Positions 1-10,860 of a stretch of 64,000 nt of DNA are shown here, one piece after another. The DNA comes from Lagopus muta (taxonomy: Eukaryota > Chordata > Aves > Galliformes > Phasianidae): assembly GCF_023343835.1 (NCBI RefSeq), contig NC_064437.1, positions 46,220,967-46,284,966 on the forward strand, given 5' to 3'. Made by a program: the position numbers and the translations under genes. Under the pieces are notes generated by a model. It was given only the letters and a program-made list of their open reading frames with translations. It was not told the origin of the DNA and did no database searches. Each line of letters starts with the position of its first letter. Positions within the stretch are counted from its first letter, which is position 1.

Positions 1-2288
1 CAAGTAGGCAAAATTACTCAGTGGCAACAGAGAAATGAGAAAAAATGACTGTGATGTGGGAGAGAAAGGCATAAAAGGGTGAGTCATAAATGGACTTTGA
101 CAAAGGGCAATTAAATAACGGAGTCATTCCTCAATAAGAGAAAATTAATGGTAGGGAGGAGAAAAACATCAATCTGGCAAATATCATTCTTCAGTTTACC
201 TTCAATCCATCACAGGAAAAGAGATCAGTTTGTTGTGAAATCTGTAAAGCTTTACTGTCATAAGCGTATCTACTGCTTATGTTAGCCAAGCAACTGTCCC
301 TTAGTATAGAGGAAAAGGAAGCAGGAATAAGGGGGACAAGATTCAGCACACCTTGATGTTCTGAGTATACTGAAAAGGACAAGTCTAATTCTTATTCTCT
401 CCAGAAGTAAAATGTAAGGAATTACTGAAAATTGTATCAGAATGACCCTCAGCTCTTGGTTAGTACTTCAGAATAATGGGTAGAGACTCTGGGAAAAAGA
501 CCAAGAACGTCACATTTCTTATAGATATGGGTTTTGGTAATGACTAAAAAAGGTTTAGATTCAGTTAGCTGAATGAAGTAACTATTTTGAACACATTTCA
601 TGGAAAACAAAACGATCAGTTATGAAATGAAAAAACAGAAACCAGTCAGTGACCTGTTCAGTAAGGTAACATACTTTGTGGCTAAAGAAATAAGGTGGAC
701 ACAGCATGTGTTGACTTCTGTAAGATATCTGATATGGTTCCACATGACTTTTCCAACTAGAGAAATATGGATGAGATGGGACTACTGTAAGGTGACCACA
801 CAATTGGCTAAGAATAGAACAGAAAACATAACTATTAATGGCTCATGATGTCAGGTTAGCTAATTGGCTAAGTTGGTAGTAGTGTTTCACTTGGCTTCTA
901 AATCCAGCGGGGCTACCTCTATATTTTCACCCATGGAGCTTTGAACATGAACATATGTCAATCAAATGTCCTCTCCACCTCAATGTTATATGACTGGTGA
1001 AAAGACAGATGATTAAAAATCCCAACCCTCCTCTCTTCTATTAGAGGATCTTGTGTTCTGGCTACACCTAGACAGAACAGGCAGCATGTGCTGTCGGACA
1101 ACCTGCAGCCCCTAACGTGCTGTTATTCAGAACTGGGACCTGGCTCAGACACCTTGCAGCTTTCTTCTGCTCCTTCTTCCCTCAGAAGCCCAGGTGTGTG
1201 GGGAACATTGGGATGGGAGGTGGTTTACCTGGATTGGGGAGATCAGAATTGTTCCCAGGTCTTTGTCTCTGCTTTTGAACAGCGAACTCTTCCTAGTGAA
1301 GCTTTTAAAATATGTTTATTTCTCTTGAATGTGTTTTACCTATCAAGCAGTAGTAGCAAATGGCAATAAAACCATTTTTAATGGATGACCTGAGGACTGA
1401 GTAGAGACTGTGAAGTGTTAATCAGAAATTGTCATAAAGCATGGAAAGTACATATAGTTGTCTTGTGGAAGGCTGGATTTTTAGAATGAGATGGGAGCTT
1501 GGCAGGTTGCAGAAAGGAACTAAAATCAATTGGATAATAAGAATGTATGACATGTGCCACAGGATTAATCAAGTGCACAGATGGTGAACATATGCTTCTC
1601 TGTATTACCAGTGTGCATGCTGGAAACACTGAAGGACGAAGAGATGATGAATCGGTACTATCCTGCTGTCAGACATCAATTTGTGAGCAGCAGAATTAAC
1701 AGATCCTGGTGTCCTTTTAATTTGTGTCTCAGATTTGATATCTCATTCTGTAGTAGATGTGAATCTGCCTGATGGTTCTCATACAGGAGCTCCTAATCCT
1801 GTGTGTGTTTTTCATTTTTTGGTGCCCAATTAAGACCACACTCAGGCTTTCTGCTTCCTATGGGGGGGTCTGTCTCTGTCCAGCCATCCCTTTTCATGTG
1901 AACACAAAGGAGCTTTGTAGCTTTGTGAGTTTGGACTAAAATTAACAAATGGTCTCAAAAGCTATTAGCATGAATCAGACAGATCAAAAGATGTAAAGCA
2001 TGACTGCATAAACCTTTCTTGGGCAATCAGGCTAAAAATGCAAAAGGCAGATTCACCAGTACATCCAACAGGTGCTGTCCTGGCACTCTTGTTGTAGAAG
2101 GCTGTGTAGGGAATATCAGGGCCTGAGAGTGAGATGGCAGCATAGGAATGCTGACCATGTATGCTGCCTTTTGCACTGAGGACACATTTCCATCCAGCTC
2201 TGGAAAAAAAAACCAACACAAGCTCTCTATCATGTAAAGGAGATTTTTTTGAGTGAACAAACTATTCAGATCTCCAGCAGGATACCAT

Positions 2289-2324
2289 GAGACTAATACA
2301 GAGACTAATACAGAGACTAATTGC
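2289..2324. repeat. 12-bp tandem repeat, about 3 copies
   Basis: The unit GAGACTAATACA occurs twice perfectly and a third time with a changed end (GAGACTAATTGC). It is a small local tandem duplication with no visible function. Confidence 0.75.
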
Positions 2325-3556
2325 AGCCATGCATAGCATGAACCTTCTCAGCCTAGCAGGGTTCTGCTGTAGCAGTGTGGGAATCAAAGAATGGCTATAA
2401 ACGGTCCAAAATCCACTAAGTTCGTTTGTTTGTTGTCCCATGGCCATAAATTCACCTGCAAAAAAGCTTAATTTCTTTTTTTCTAAAACCAGGGGATTGT
2501 AATGGGGCAGTGTCTCACTTGGAACTCTTTCAATCACCAACCAAAAAACATACTGCTTTGCTAAGTACTGAACTATACATTAAAATCTCCATAGATAAAC
2601 TTAAATGTTGTGAGACTGAATGTCTGTAGCATGCTAAGTTGGAGGCAAAGCCAGTACTTATGCCTTATAGTTTGCACAGTTTATATGATAAAAGTACGCA
2701 AAGATACAAAGATGAGAAATAAATGTTGTGTCCCCAGAGTTACACCATAACTTCTAAGTAAAAGAATATATAGTCTCCTTCCTTATTCTTTGCAATTCAA
2801 TCATTGGCATAACTTTAAAGACTGGCTTTTGAGAGACATATACTTGGAAAGCCCATATAACCTATTCAAATCCTATTTTGAAAGGACTCCAGGTATGAAG
2901 AGCATGAAATGTCTATATCCTCCAGTGACTTACTGAGATACTTGCAACATTAGCCATGGAAAAATGACCTTGTCTAACAAAAATAGCTAGAAGAATAAAA
3001 TTCTAGTTGATCCCATATGGAAAGGTAGTAGACAAAGTAGAATTTCACCACACATAATTTTTTTTTTAAATTTCTGAAATTAGCAGCATCCTTATTTTCT
3101 AGAAAAGCCTTGGTATTGGTAACACTACTTGACATTGTATGAGCCTGCTTGTTCAGTAGTTTTCTTGAGTATGCATTAAAATTCTTTTCTGCAATGGGTC
3201 CTTATCCAGAAAAAATGTATAGTTTTTGCACTTCTCTTTACTGAAATTAGTAACTTAAATCATTCCACTTCAGTGGGCTTTAGCTAAATTAGGGCACAGA
3301 AAAGTCTTTGTAGGCTTTGGCTAATAGATTATTTTTTGAAGATTACTCCAGCAGAACTTCAGACAAAATTTGAGTGCTTTAGAAGTTAACAAAATGTTTT
3401 CTATAGAAATTTTCCACCATGTCAGCATAATTCAGGAGCGTTTCATAATCTTTCTGTTTACTGTCTTATCTAATCCATTTGAATGTTCTCAGTATTTTGT
3501 TCAGCACTATAGAGCTATATTTTGATTTCCAATTGCATATATATAATAAACCTTGT

Positions 3557-3655
3557 TGAAAACCTTGTTGAATCTGATATATAAATTGCATATTATATAT
3601 GCAATTGCATATTATATATATGCAATTGGAATATATCAGATTCTACAAGGTTTTC
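3557..3655. repeat. AT-rich inverted repeat (palindrome)
   Basis: The arms are near-perfect reverse complements of about 45 bases each and meet at the self-complementary centre GCAATTGC (3601-3608). The outer ends read AAAACCTTGTTGAATCTGAT on the left and ATCAGATTCTACAAGGTTTT on the right, which pair with one mismatch. The left arm's outer segment is itself preceded by a partial duplicate (CCTTGTTGAA). It could extrude as a cruciform or be a short palindromic mobile element. No coding content. Confidence 0.8.
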
Positions 3656-3841
3656 TCAAAGAGGTTGTATCCCTGTATATATAAATATTAATCAGAGCAG
3701 AAGGAACTGAGTAACTTTCTCTGCTTTTGCTGTAAAAGCCTTTGTATGAGGCCATGACACGTCTCCATTACAGTAACTCTGCCTGAGGAAATCTTCTTCC
3801 CTGGCATTCAGTGGTGGCAAAGGGATTTTAGGAGGCATCGT

Positions 3842-3958
3842 GTGGCATTTGAGGGACAGGGCTTAGTGGATAGTTTTGGCAGGAGGTAGATGCTTGGACA
3901 AGATTATCTTTGAGGTCTTTTCCAACTTTAATAATTCTATGATTCTATGATTCTGTGG
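3842..3958 (+). mobile_element. CR1 non-LTR retrotransposon 3' fragment
   Basis: The last ~115 bases of a CR1 LINE in sense orientation. The hallmark block GAGGTCTTTTCCAACTTTAA is followed by the terminal octamers ATTCTATG, ATTCTATG and ATTCTGTG. CR1 copies are usually 5'-truncated, as here. It is diverged and carries no coding capacity. Confidence 0.85.
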
Positions 3959-4340
3959 TCAGACCTTCCTTTTTCTAGACTCACTAACACTGGAGATGAT
4001 GTTCTCAGTGATTTGTAGATTCCCAGCACTCTCCGTTCCCCTCTCCTTTGTCCACTCCAGTTCTTACTATCATCATCTTGTCATTCATCACCTCTCAGTC
4101 TCTGGTGCTGGAGCTCTGAATGGTGCTGCCAAAACATTTGGTCTCCAAACCCTTCATCGCCCTCCCTGAGCATAGCCACACTCTTCCCTGTAGGTAACAG
4201 CCTTTGCCATTTTAATTCAAACACTTCACTACAGGCACTCAGTATCCTAATGCTCCTCTGTCAAATGTCTCTTAGTCCTGGCATACAGCAGGAATTGGTA
4301 TCGTGAGCTGATACTCCTCAGATGTGGAAGGAAATTGATG

Positions 4341-4347
4341 TATAAAG
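4341..4347 (+). promoter_or_regulatory. candidate TATA box upstream of open frame 4396-4966
   Basis: TATAAAG lies about 55 bases before a long open frame that ends at a splice donor in a phase compatible with the SYNPO2L exon. It is suggestive of an internal promoter for a short SYNPO2L isoform. A single TATA match in AT-rich DNA is weak evidence alone. Confidence 0.25.
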
Positions 4348-4369
4348 GAAAAGAAAGCCTCTCCCCATC

Positions 4370-4966
4370 TTCTTTTGTTCCTTATATTTGCCTGAAGCTG
4401 GGTGCTCCCTGAGCATTCAGAGGAGAAAAGTTTCTTTCCTCCTGAGTGGATTTCTCTACTCTGCTGTGCTGGATATGTTAACCTTATCTGTTTGAAAGGT
4501 CCATGGAGGTACCAGTTAGAAACAGTTTCTAGCCTGAAGCTTGCACCACAGAAGCAGTGGGAACAGAGAGAATATTTTCTTATTTTAAGACAAAAAAAAA
4601 GAACAGGTTATTTTCCCAGGGATTGGAGGGAGGAGAAAAAAAGGAGAATGCTTGAGTGCCAGGTGATAATGTCCATCACACTGCTCAGTGATGAAACTAA
4701 GAAGACAAAAATAGACAAAGTGACCTCATGGCTTTTGGCAGCAATACCTACTAGACAAAAGAGAGGCTTTAAAAGGCTTGTGGAACTGATAGCAAAGGGC
4801 TTGGACACCTCAGAGTTTTTGGTTCTGATCCAGCAGGAAGCTGCTTTGCTTCTCTCCGATTGCCTCTCTCTGTTTATGGGGAGCTGTGAGTTAAACGGGC
4901 TTTGTGACATGCCCAGCTCTCCAGGTCTGGACTCTGCCTTCTCAAGCTTGGATCAGCCTTATGCAG
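4370..4966 (+). other. SYNPO2L: candidate alternative first exon of SYNPO2L
   Basis: An uninterrupted frame of about 190 codons (4396-4965) ends exactly one base before a GT donor (GCAG|GTACAG, exon end 4966). That one-base phase is what the SYNPO2L exon at 7675 requires; the joined codon would be GAG (Glu), leading into LHRHESIQEK. Two in-frame ATGs lie at 4876 and 4909. The latter would give the start MPSSPGLDSAFSSLDQPYA and a protein of about 795 residues lacking a PDZ domain, comparable in kind to the human short CHAPb isoform. A TATAAAG sits at 4341. The translated peptide matches nothing I recognise, including the human CHAPb N-terminus, and the open frame could be chance. Confidence 0.3.
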
Positions 4967-4980
4967 GTACAGGTGTCTCC

Positions 4981-5092
4981 TCATTTTTCTTTTTTTTTCT
5001 CTTTCTTTTTCATTTGTCCTCTCCTCTCCTCTCCTCTCCTCTCCTCTCCTCTCCTCTCCTCTCCTCTCCTCTCCTCTCCTCTCCTCTCCTCT
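4981..5092 (+). repeat. polypyrimidine tract with (TCCTC)n microsatellite
   Basis: A T/C-rich run (4981-5010) leads into about 15 uninterrupted copies of the pentamer TCCTC (about 5017-5092), giving ~110 bases that are almost wholly pyrimidine on the + strand. It begins about 15 bases after the candidate donor at 4967. Long homopurine-homopyrimidine repeats can adopt triplex structures and are usually length-polymorphic. The repetitive protein-like frames here (LLSSP on +, GEERR on -) are products of the repeat and not genes. Confidence 0.95.
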
Positions 5093-7674
5093 TCTGTTTC
5101 CACAGATCTTTGTTCCCCATTCATTTCTCTGTTCTGCTTTCACTCTTCCTGTTTTTCTTCAACAAGTCATCTTAGGAAGATTCTGCTTTTTTCTTAAAAC
5201 ATTGTGAGAGATTGTAGCTTGAATACCGTGATCATTTTTTCTGTTGGGATAATGGCTGTAGTTTGTTCTGCACTCTAACCTTGATAAGAAGGAGAATAGG
5301 GAGAAAAGGGAAGCAAGTCTCAGGTCTTGCCCTTGCCCTGAGCGCAAGTCTCACAGCCTCAGTTTCCAGCTGCTTCTGAGCATAGAGTAGTTCAGACCAA
5401 CATCCTAGGGAAGCTATGTGTAGATTTTAATGCTGAGTCTGGCCCAACTATTGGTGGAGGCATAACCAAGACTATCTACAGTATTTGCTAGCCCACACTG
5501 TAGAGTTGAACCCTTTCACAGTGTACTGCTGTCGAAAGAGGCTCAGGCACTCACTCTGGCTGGTGTAACTCCCTAGCTGTTAGCTCCTGATGCACAATAT
5601 CTTCCTGTGAGTCACTCAAACAGAATTTACATAGTGTGAATGTGATTTAAATTCTGTAGCAATGCTCTTCCTCTTTATAAATGCAGAAGCGAAATATGAG
5701 CTTGGTGAGGTATAGTGACTGGATGCTTGTAGAAAGAAAGAAATGTCTTGTTTCCTCCACTGGGAACCCCCTGCTTCCCCTGGCACAAGCATGCAGATTT
5801 CTAAGTGGAGTGAACAGACCTTCAGGGATGGTAATTCATTTCCATCATGGACAGCTGATCTTTGAGGGAAGTCCACAACTGTTCTGAATAGCACTAAGTC
5901 TCCACAAAATCCTGGTCACTGTTAGTCTTGGTTCAGCAAGGTGGAGTCAGTATGTAAGGAAAGCTTTTCAGAGAGCCTTTACTCTCCAAATGCAAGTGTA
6001 AATGATGAGCCATTTGCACAGGTTAGAACTGATTTGGCTTCTTCTAGATTTCTTGGTGCAAAGAGGAGGAATGGACTGAGCATCCAGCTCAAGTAACCAA
6101 ACAGGTGCCCTTGCTGAAATCACAGGGTAGCAGCATGTGCTGTGAATGGCTTCAAGCCTTGAGATCGGTCTTCCTTTGTCTTTATCTTAAGCTTCTGCAA
6201 GGATGACTGCTGTGCAAGTTGACACTTTATTTTCAACATGAACTATGAGAGGGAGCTCTTTTTGCTGTGGTTGCACTAATGCAGTATAGAACATACCACA
6301 CCTGTAGCACCTAGACAGGTTTTGGGGAATATCTGCAGCCCTCAGGAAAACTTGTGTCCTTCCCAGCTAAACTTCCTCTCCCATTGCTGTCGCCCAATGC
6401 AAGTAGCTCTGCCCCATTAACTGGTCCTCACTGAATGAATGTTCTGAGATAAAACAGTCAAAAGATTGGACAAAGTGATGCAGTTTTTTGGCAATTAGAG
6501 GCAGGCAGTGGATGGATTTCTCATCTGTACAGCCATGCTGGGAAAAAGACAATGGGAGTAAGGAAAAGAATCAAATAAAAAAAACTGGAGATTATCTTGT
6601 GGCTTGGGTTTGCTCTACCTTTTTTCTCTGCAAGGTTAGTGCTGATTTCTTGAACACTGATTATAGGGAAGTCCATGCTTTTCTCAGGGTAGCTGAGTTT
6701 GGTTTTCTGTTGGATCTTGCTCACACTATGCTTTCTCTACACATGGGGTAGAGAACACAGTGTTCCTCACTGGGGCTTTGCTGTCCACTGGACTGGCAGA
6801 GCAGATGGAAAACGATTATTCTGCACTTTCATGCCAGTGTCCCAACAGGTGTCAGCTTTTCCAGGCAAGCCTGTGTAAGTAGATTCCTTCTGGGCTGGCT
6901 GATCGGTCATAGAGGTCTGGGATTCTTGCTCAGGAGCAAATGGTCTGTTTCCTTGCTGGGCTTGGGGCACAGACAAGGGACTGCAGCAAGGGTAAAAGCA
7001 TGCCTCCTGCTGCCGCAGGGCTGCTGCAGGGAGCAGTGAACAGCCCTACACACGGTGTTGATGTAAGACACAGACTGTCACTGCGGGGCCCAGGCACCAG
7101 CTGTTCCTGCTGAGCACCTAAAAACTATGAGTCCTGTTGCACACACACATCTGAACTAACAGTACTGATGGCTGCTTTCCAGACCTCTAGAGGAACTGCT
7201 TGCTCCTAAGTATCCACCATATGGCAGGAGGAAGATCTGCATATCACAGGGCTCCACCTTCAGGGTGATAAGTAACAGGGTGATAAGTAAATGCTCCAGA
7301 TTCCCAGGATCAAAGACACAAATTTCAAACACACTGTGAAATACAGCCAGGGACTCTTGTCCACATGCTGCAGAAGTAGGAAGTCCCAGATCTGACCAGA
7401 AAACAGAAACTGTCCTTTAAAACAAAGCCGGTTCTCCTTCTGCACCCATAGAAACTTCACTGATAGTGTTTGCATGGAAAGAGGAAACTGACCTGGGTTT
7501 CTATCAGCAGTTACAAACAATGCTTATCAGCAAAAGTTGGACAGAAAAGATAGGGCAGATGGTGTCAGTATGTCTCCTTTTTTGAGCACTAGAATACCTA
7601 CAGCCATATCACTGCCCATCTTTGCCCATCTAGCCTCTTGTGGAGCTCTGAGCTTGTCTTTCTGTCTCTTGCAG
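5093..7674. other. probable SYNPO2L intron
   Basis: No exon recognised. The sequence runs up to the acceptor TTGCAG at 7669-7674, which precedes the large SYNPO2L exon. A 15-base tandem duplication (CAGGGTGATAAGTAA twice) lies at about 7261-7290. Small open frames here show no family resemblance. Confidence 0.55.
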
Positions 7675-10004
7675 AGCTTCACCGCCACGAGAGCATCCAA
7701 GAGAAGAACGTGAAAGAAGCCAAAACCAAGTGCAGAACCATTGCATCCCTGCTGACAGACGCACCCAACCCCCACTCCAAGGGGGTGTTGATGTTCAAGA
7801 AGCGCAGACAGAGGGCTAAGAAATATACACTAGTGAGCTTTGGGAGTGTTGACGAAGACCGTTCCTACGAGGAGGAAGACGGAATTTTTCCAACTAGTGA
7901 GTCTGAATTTGATGAGGAAGGTTTCTCTGATGCCCGAAGCTTAACAAATCACTCAGACTGGGACAACACTTATCTGGACATTGAAAAGTCCAAGTCAGTC
8001 TCTGAGCAGAAAGAAGAGAAGCAAAAAGGTTTGAGTGAAGCCTCGGGTAAAGGAGCACGGTTATTTGAACAGCAGAGGGAACGGGCAGGGAAGTACACAG
8101 TGGAAAAAGTCCCTGCACAGAGGAGCCCCCAGCTCACCCCAGCTGCCCAGCCACAGCCGGGCATGGTGAATGGAGATATGCCTGTGCCACAGAAGACAGC
8201 CAGTGTGCCCCTCAGCATCCACCTGGAAGGTGTGCAAGTGCCCAGCAAGATGTCAGCCACCACACTTACTCAGGTCCTGGCTCCCCCCAGCCCCACTGTT
8301 TTCCCGCACCCCCCAGGCACACCTGACCCCTTCTCTTCAAGCACTAGTATGTTCAACAGATCTGCACGGCCCTTTACTCCTGGTTTTTCTGGCCAACGCC
8401 CAGCAACATCCTCAGTCATCTTCAGGCCATCTGCACCCAAAAAACCTAGTGAAAACCTTGGTGGACAAAGCACGGTGGTCTCCCCTTCCTCACCTCTTGC
8501 TCCAGGAACACCTGCCAGTGCCACAGCACCGACACACCGTGGTCCAGTGAGCTCCTCCACATCTCTGTATATTCCTGCACCAGGCAGGCCAACAACACCA
8601 CTAGAATCACAGCCAAGAGCTGGAGGAAGCGCTCCAGAGACCAAGCCTTCTGCCAGCCCTGCACGGACATCCACTGCCTCTATATTCCTGTCAACTCCCT
8701 CAAAGCCAGGAGGGGAGGTGGCCTCTGCAGCATCTCAGCCCCGAGTCCCTGGAACAGCCTCTTCTTCCTTGTATATTAGCCCAGCACCAGCACAGCATAT
8801 GGTAAGCACCTCCCCGCTGCCAATGCAGCTTTCTGCCAACTCAGCAGCAACACCACGGCCTCCTTCTGAGCCCTTAACTTCCAGGGAGCAGAGGATTGCC
8901 GTGCCAGCTCCCCGCACAGGCATCCTGCAGGAGGCTCGCCGGCGAGGCAACAAGAAACCCATGTTCAGTAAGGTTGAGGAAAAGAAGAACTCACCCAACC
9001 CCGAGCTCCTGTCTCTGGTGCAGAACCTGGATGAGAAGCCAAAAGGTGACCACCTTGGGGCAGGCTTTGAGTCTGGGCCTGAGGAGGATTTCCTCAGCCT
9101 GGGTGCTGAAGCCTGCAACTTCATGCAGTCCTCAGGCCGCAAGTTTAAGACCCCACCTCCAGTGGCTCCTAAGCCTCAGCAGCAAGATGCTGGACTGGTA
9201 AATGGGGCCCATGACATGCCTCAGCTTAAAGGCAAGGGGGCACAGCTCTTTGCCAAACGCCAGAGCCGCATGGACAAGTTTGTGGTGGAGACAGCAACGA
9301 AGCCAGAGTCCAAGCCCAGGACCCCTTCACCTTCCCCTTCTCTGCCTTCATCCTGGAAATATTCACCCAATATCCGGGCTCCGCCTCCGATAGCTTACAA
9401 CCCAATGCATTCCCCTTTCTATCCTCTGGCAGCCAGCAAGTCTCAGGCTAGTAAGGCAGAGAGCAAAGTGAAAAAGGCACCTGGCCAGAAGTCAGGGAAC
9501 AAGGCCGTTGATTTAATGCACCATCAGCCCTATCAATTAAAGTCAGCCATGTTCTGTTTTGGTGATCCCCCGAGCTCCAGCACTCAGAAGTCTCCTGGTC
9601 AGCCAGGCCAGCAGGCCAGCTCGTCCTTCACTGCAGCCAAGCAAGTCCCTGTGAAAACAGCCAAAACACAGGAGATTCGTCGCTTCTCCACCCCTGCTCC
9701 CATGCCTGCTTCGAGCAGCTTGGCACCCACTGTGCTTGTGCCCCGCTCAGCCACCACGTTGGATGAGCCTGTGTGGAGAACAGAAATGGCTTCTTCTGCT
9801 CCTGCTACCCCAGCACCCTTCCAGATGGAGCTCAGCCAGTCCCCTAAGCCATATCAGAGTTCCCCAGAGTTTGGTCAGGCAAGCCTGGGGCCCTCCCCAA
9901 ACCCAGCTTCAGCCTCTCGTTTTCAGGTGGCCAGGCCCAAATTCTCAGCAGCCAGAACAGGAATGCAGGCGAATGTGTGGAGGCCAAGCTTTGGCCACCA
10001 CTGA
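7675..10004 (+). CDS. SYNPO2L: SYNPO2L (CHAP) large terminal coding exon
   Basis: Encodes 775 residues of synaptopodin-2-like, an actin- and alpha-actinin-binding Z-disc protein of heart and skeletal muscle. The exon opens after acceptor TCTTGCAG; its first two bases finish a codon begun in an upstream exon. Counting from the first full codon (7677): conserved block LHRHESIQEK and TKCRTIASLL; basic KKRRQRAKKY (41-50); acidic Ser/Asp/Glu-rich stretch (about 60-85); GARLFEQQRERAGKYTVE (126-143), echoed by GAQLFAKRQSRMDKFVVE (521-538); a long Pro/Ser-rich disordered middle; RTGILQEARRR (413); PPPVAPKP (493); RAPPPIAYNP (566); C-terminus near NVWRPSFGHH, stop TGA 10002-10004. The C-terminus and the VQEIRRFSTPAP-like and TTLDEP-W-RTE blocks match SYNPO2L and not SYNPO2. 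The N-terminal PDZ domain is absent, because it is encoded upstream or skipped in the short isoform. The in-frame TTG at 7638 is intronic and not a start. Confidence 0.93.
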
Positions 10005-10860
10005 GGCACGCATCATTCCCATCCCATCCACGGCCCTGCAGAGGTAGTGTTCATTTTGTCTTTCTTGTCAGCTCAGTATGTTGGGGTGGTGTGACATAAA
10101 ATGAAGAAAAGAGAAAAAAAAAAGTACTCCCCTTCTGCACCACCTTCTCCCCCCACCTCTCTTTGAACCTGGATAGGCAGCTTCGTGGCAAGGCTTATGG
10201 CTGTGGCTACAGATGAAGGAAGAATGTGCAGAGAGGGCATGCGTGGTACTCAAGGACTGGGAACTCACACACAGCAGCAAAGCACACCTCTGGAGAGGTG
10301 AACTGTAGCTGTTGTCTCACAAGAGGATGTGAAGTGGTTTTCCTCTGAGGGCTTTGGAGTCAGCTTTGAATGAAGAAGTCTTGAGGGGACAAAAGCCTTG
10401 CTGGAAGAAAGGATTCCAATGCAGAAGTCCTACCTTTCCCATAAAACTGTTTTTTCAAAAAGCCTGTTAGTCTGTACATGTGCACTTGTATGCCCACATG
10501 TACACACACTGAATAGCAGTAAAGCAAAAGGAGAAGTGGGCTCTGCCATGTACAATTCTGCCAGATACCCCTTCTGAGAGGCATGGGAAAGGAGGTAAGG
10601 GAGCAGAGCAGGAGTGCTGGCACGCACACATGGAAGCAGCATGCACTGTGCAGGAGGATGACTATGGGTGCCTGTTCCTCTAGTCACCAGGGCTGGAGTT
10701 GAAAGGGAGTCATCTAGCTGGCACTAAACACAGCTGTAAGGTCTGGGAGCAGTTTGACAGTGGGGCCTTGAATGTACTTGCTAGGCTACCATAACCTGGA
10801 GGAATCACGGAAGGAAGTGTTAAATTTTGGAGATAAATAAATAGCAAAGCTGAGCTCAGG
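10005..10860 (+). other. SYNPO2L: SYNPO2L 3' untranslated region (approximate)
   Basis: Follows the stop codon. The first AATAAA on this strand is at 10836-10841 (GATAAATAAATAG), giving a 3' UTR of about 850 bases. The true end is uncertain because other AATAAA sites occur further on, for example near 14898. No significant open frame. Confidence 0.5.
10836..10841 (+). terminator. SYNPO2L: candidate polyadenylation signal of SYNPO2L
   Basis: Canonical AATAAA about 830 bases after the SYNPO2L stop codon, the nearest on this strand. Proximity is the only support; no transcript end is visible. Confidence 0.4.

Larger units (their letters stand above)
1..3840. other. probable SYNPO2L intron or upstream DNA, no gene recognised
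   Basis: AT-rich, non-repetitive DNA with only short, unrelated open frames. None resembles the PDZ-domain or linker exons that should precede the large SYNPO2L exon, so those are inferred to lie to the left of the window. Small landmarks are a 12-base unit (GAGACTAATACA) repeated about three times at 2289-2324 and a long AT-rich inverted repeat at 3557-3655, both listed separately. The assignment as intron rests on SYNPO2L being a multi-exon gene whose 5' exons are not seen here. Confidence 0.5.

Noticed and set aside
4874..5143. Antisense frame encoding GEERR repeats
   Set aside because: Product of the same microsatellite read on the other strand; no other protein features.
4967..5175. C-terminal part of a 257-codon frame rich in SSPLL repeats
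   Set aside because: It lies past a good donor and is a translation of the TCCTC microsatellite. Only the part up to 4966 is considered as a possible exon.
8270..9142. Antisense and alternative-frame open frames of 100-135 codons inside the SYNPO2L exon
   Set aside because: They overlap the strongly conserved SYNPO2L frame, have no recognisable domains, and are expected in Pro/Ser-rich GC-moderate coding DNA.
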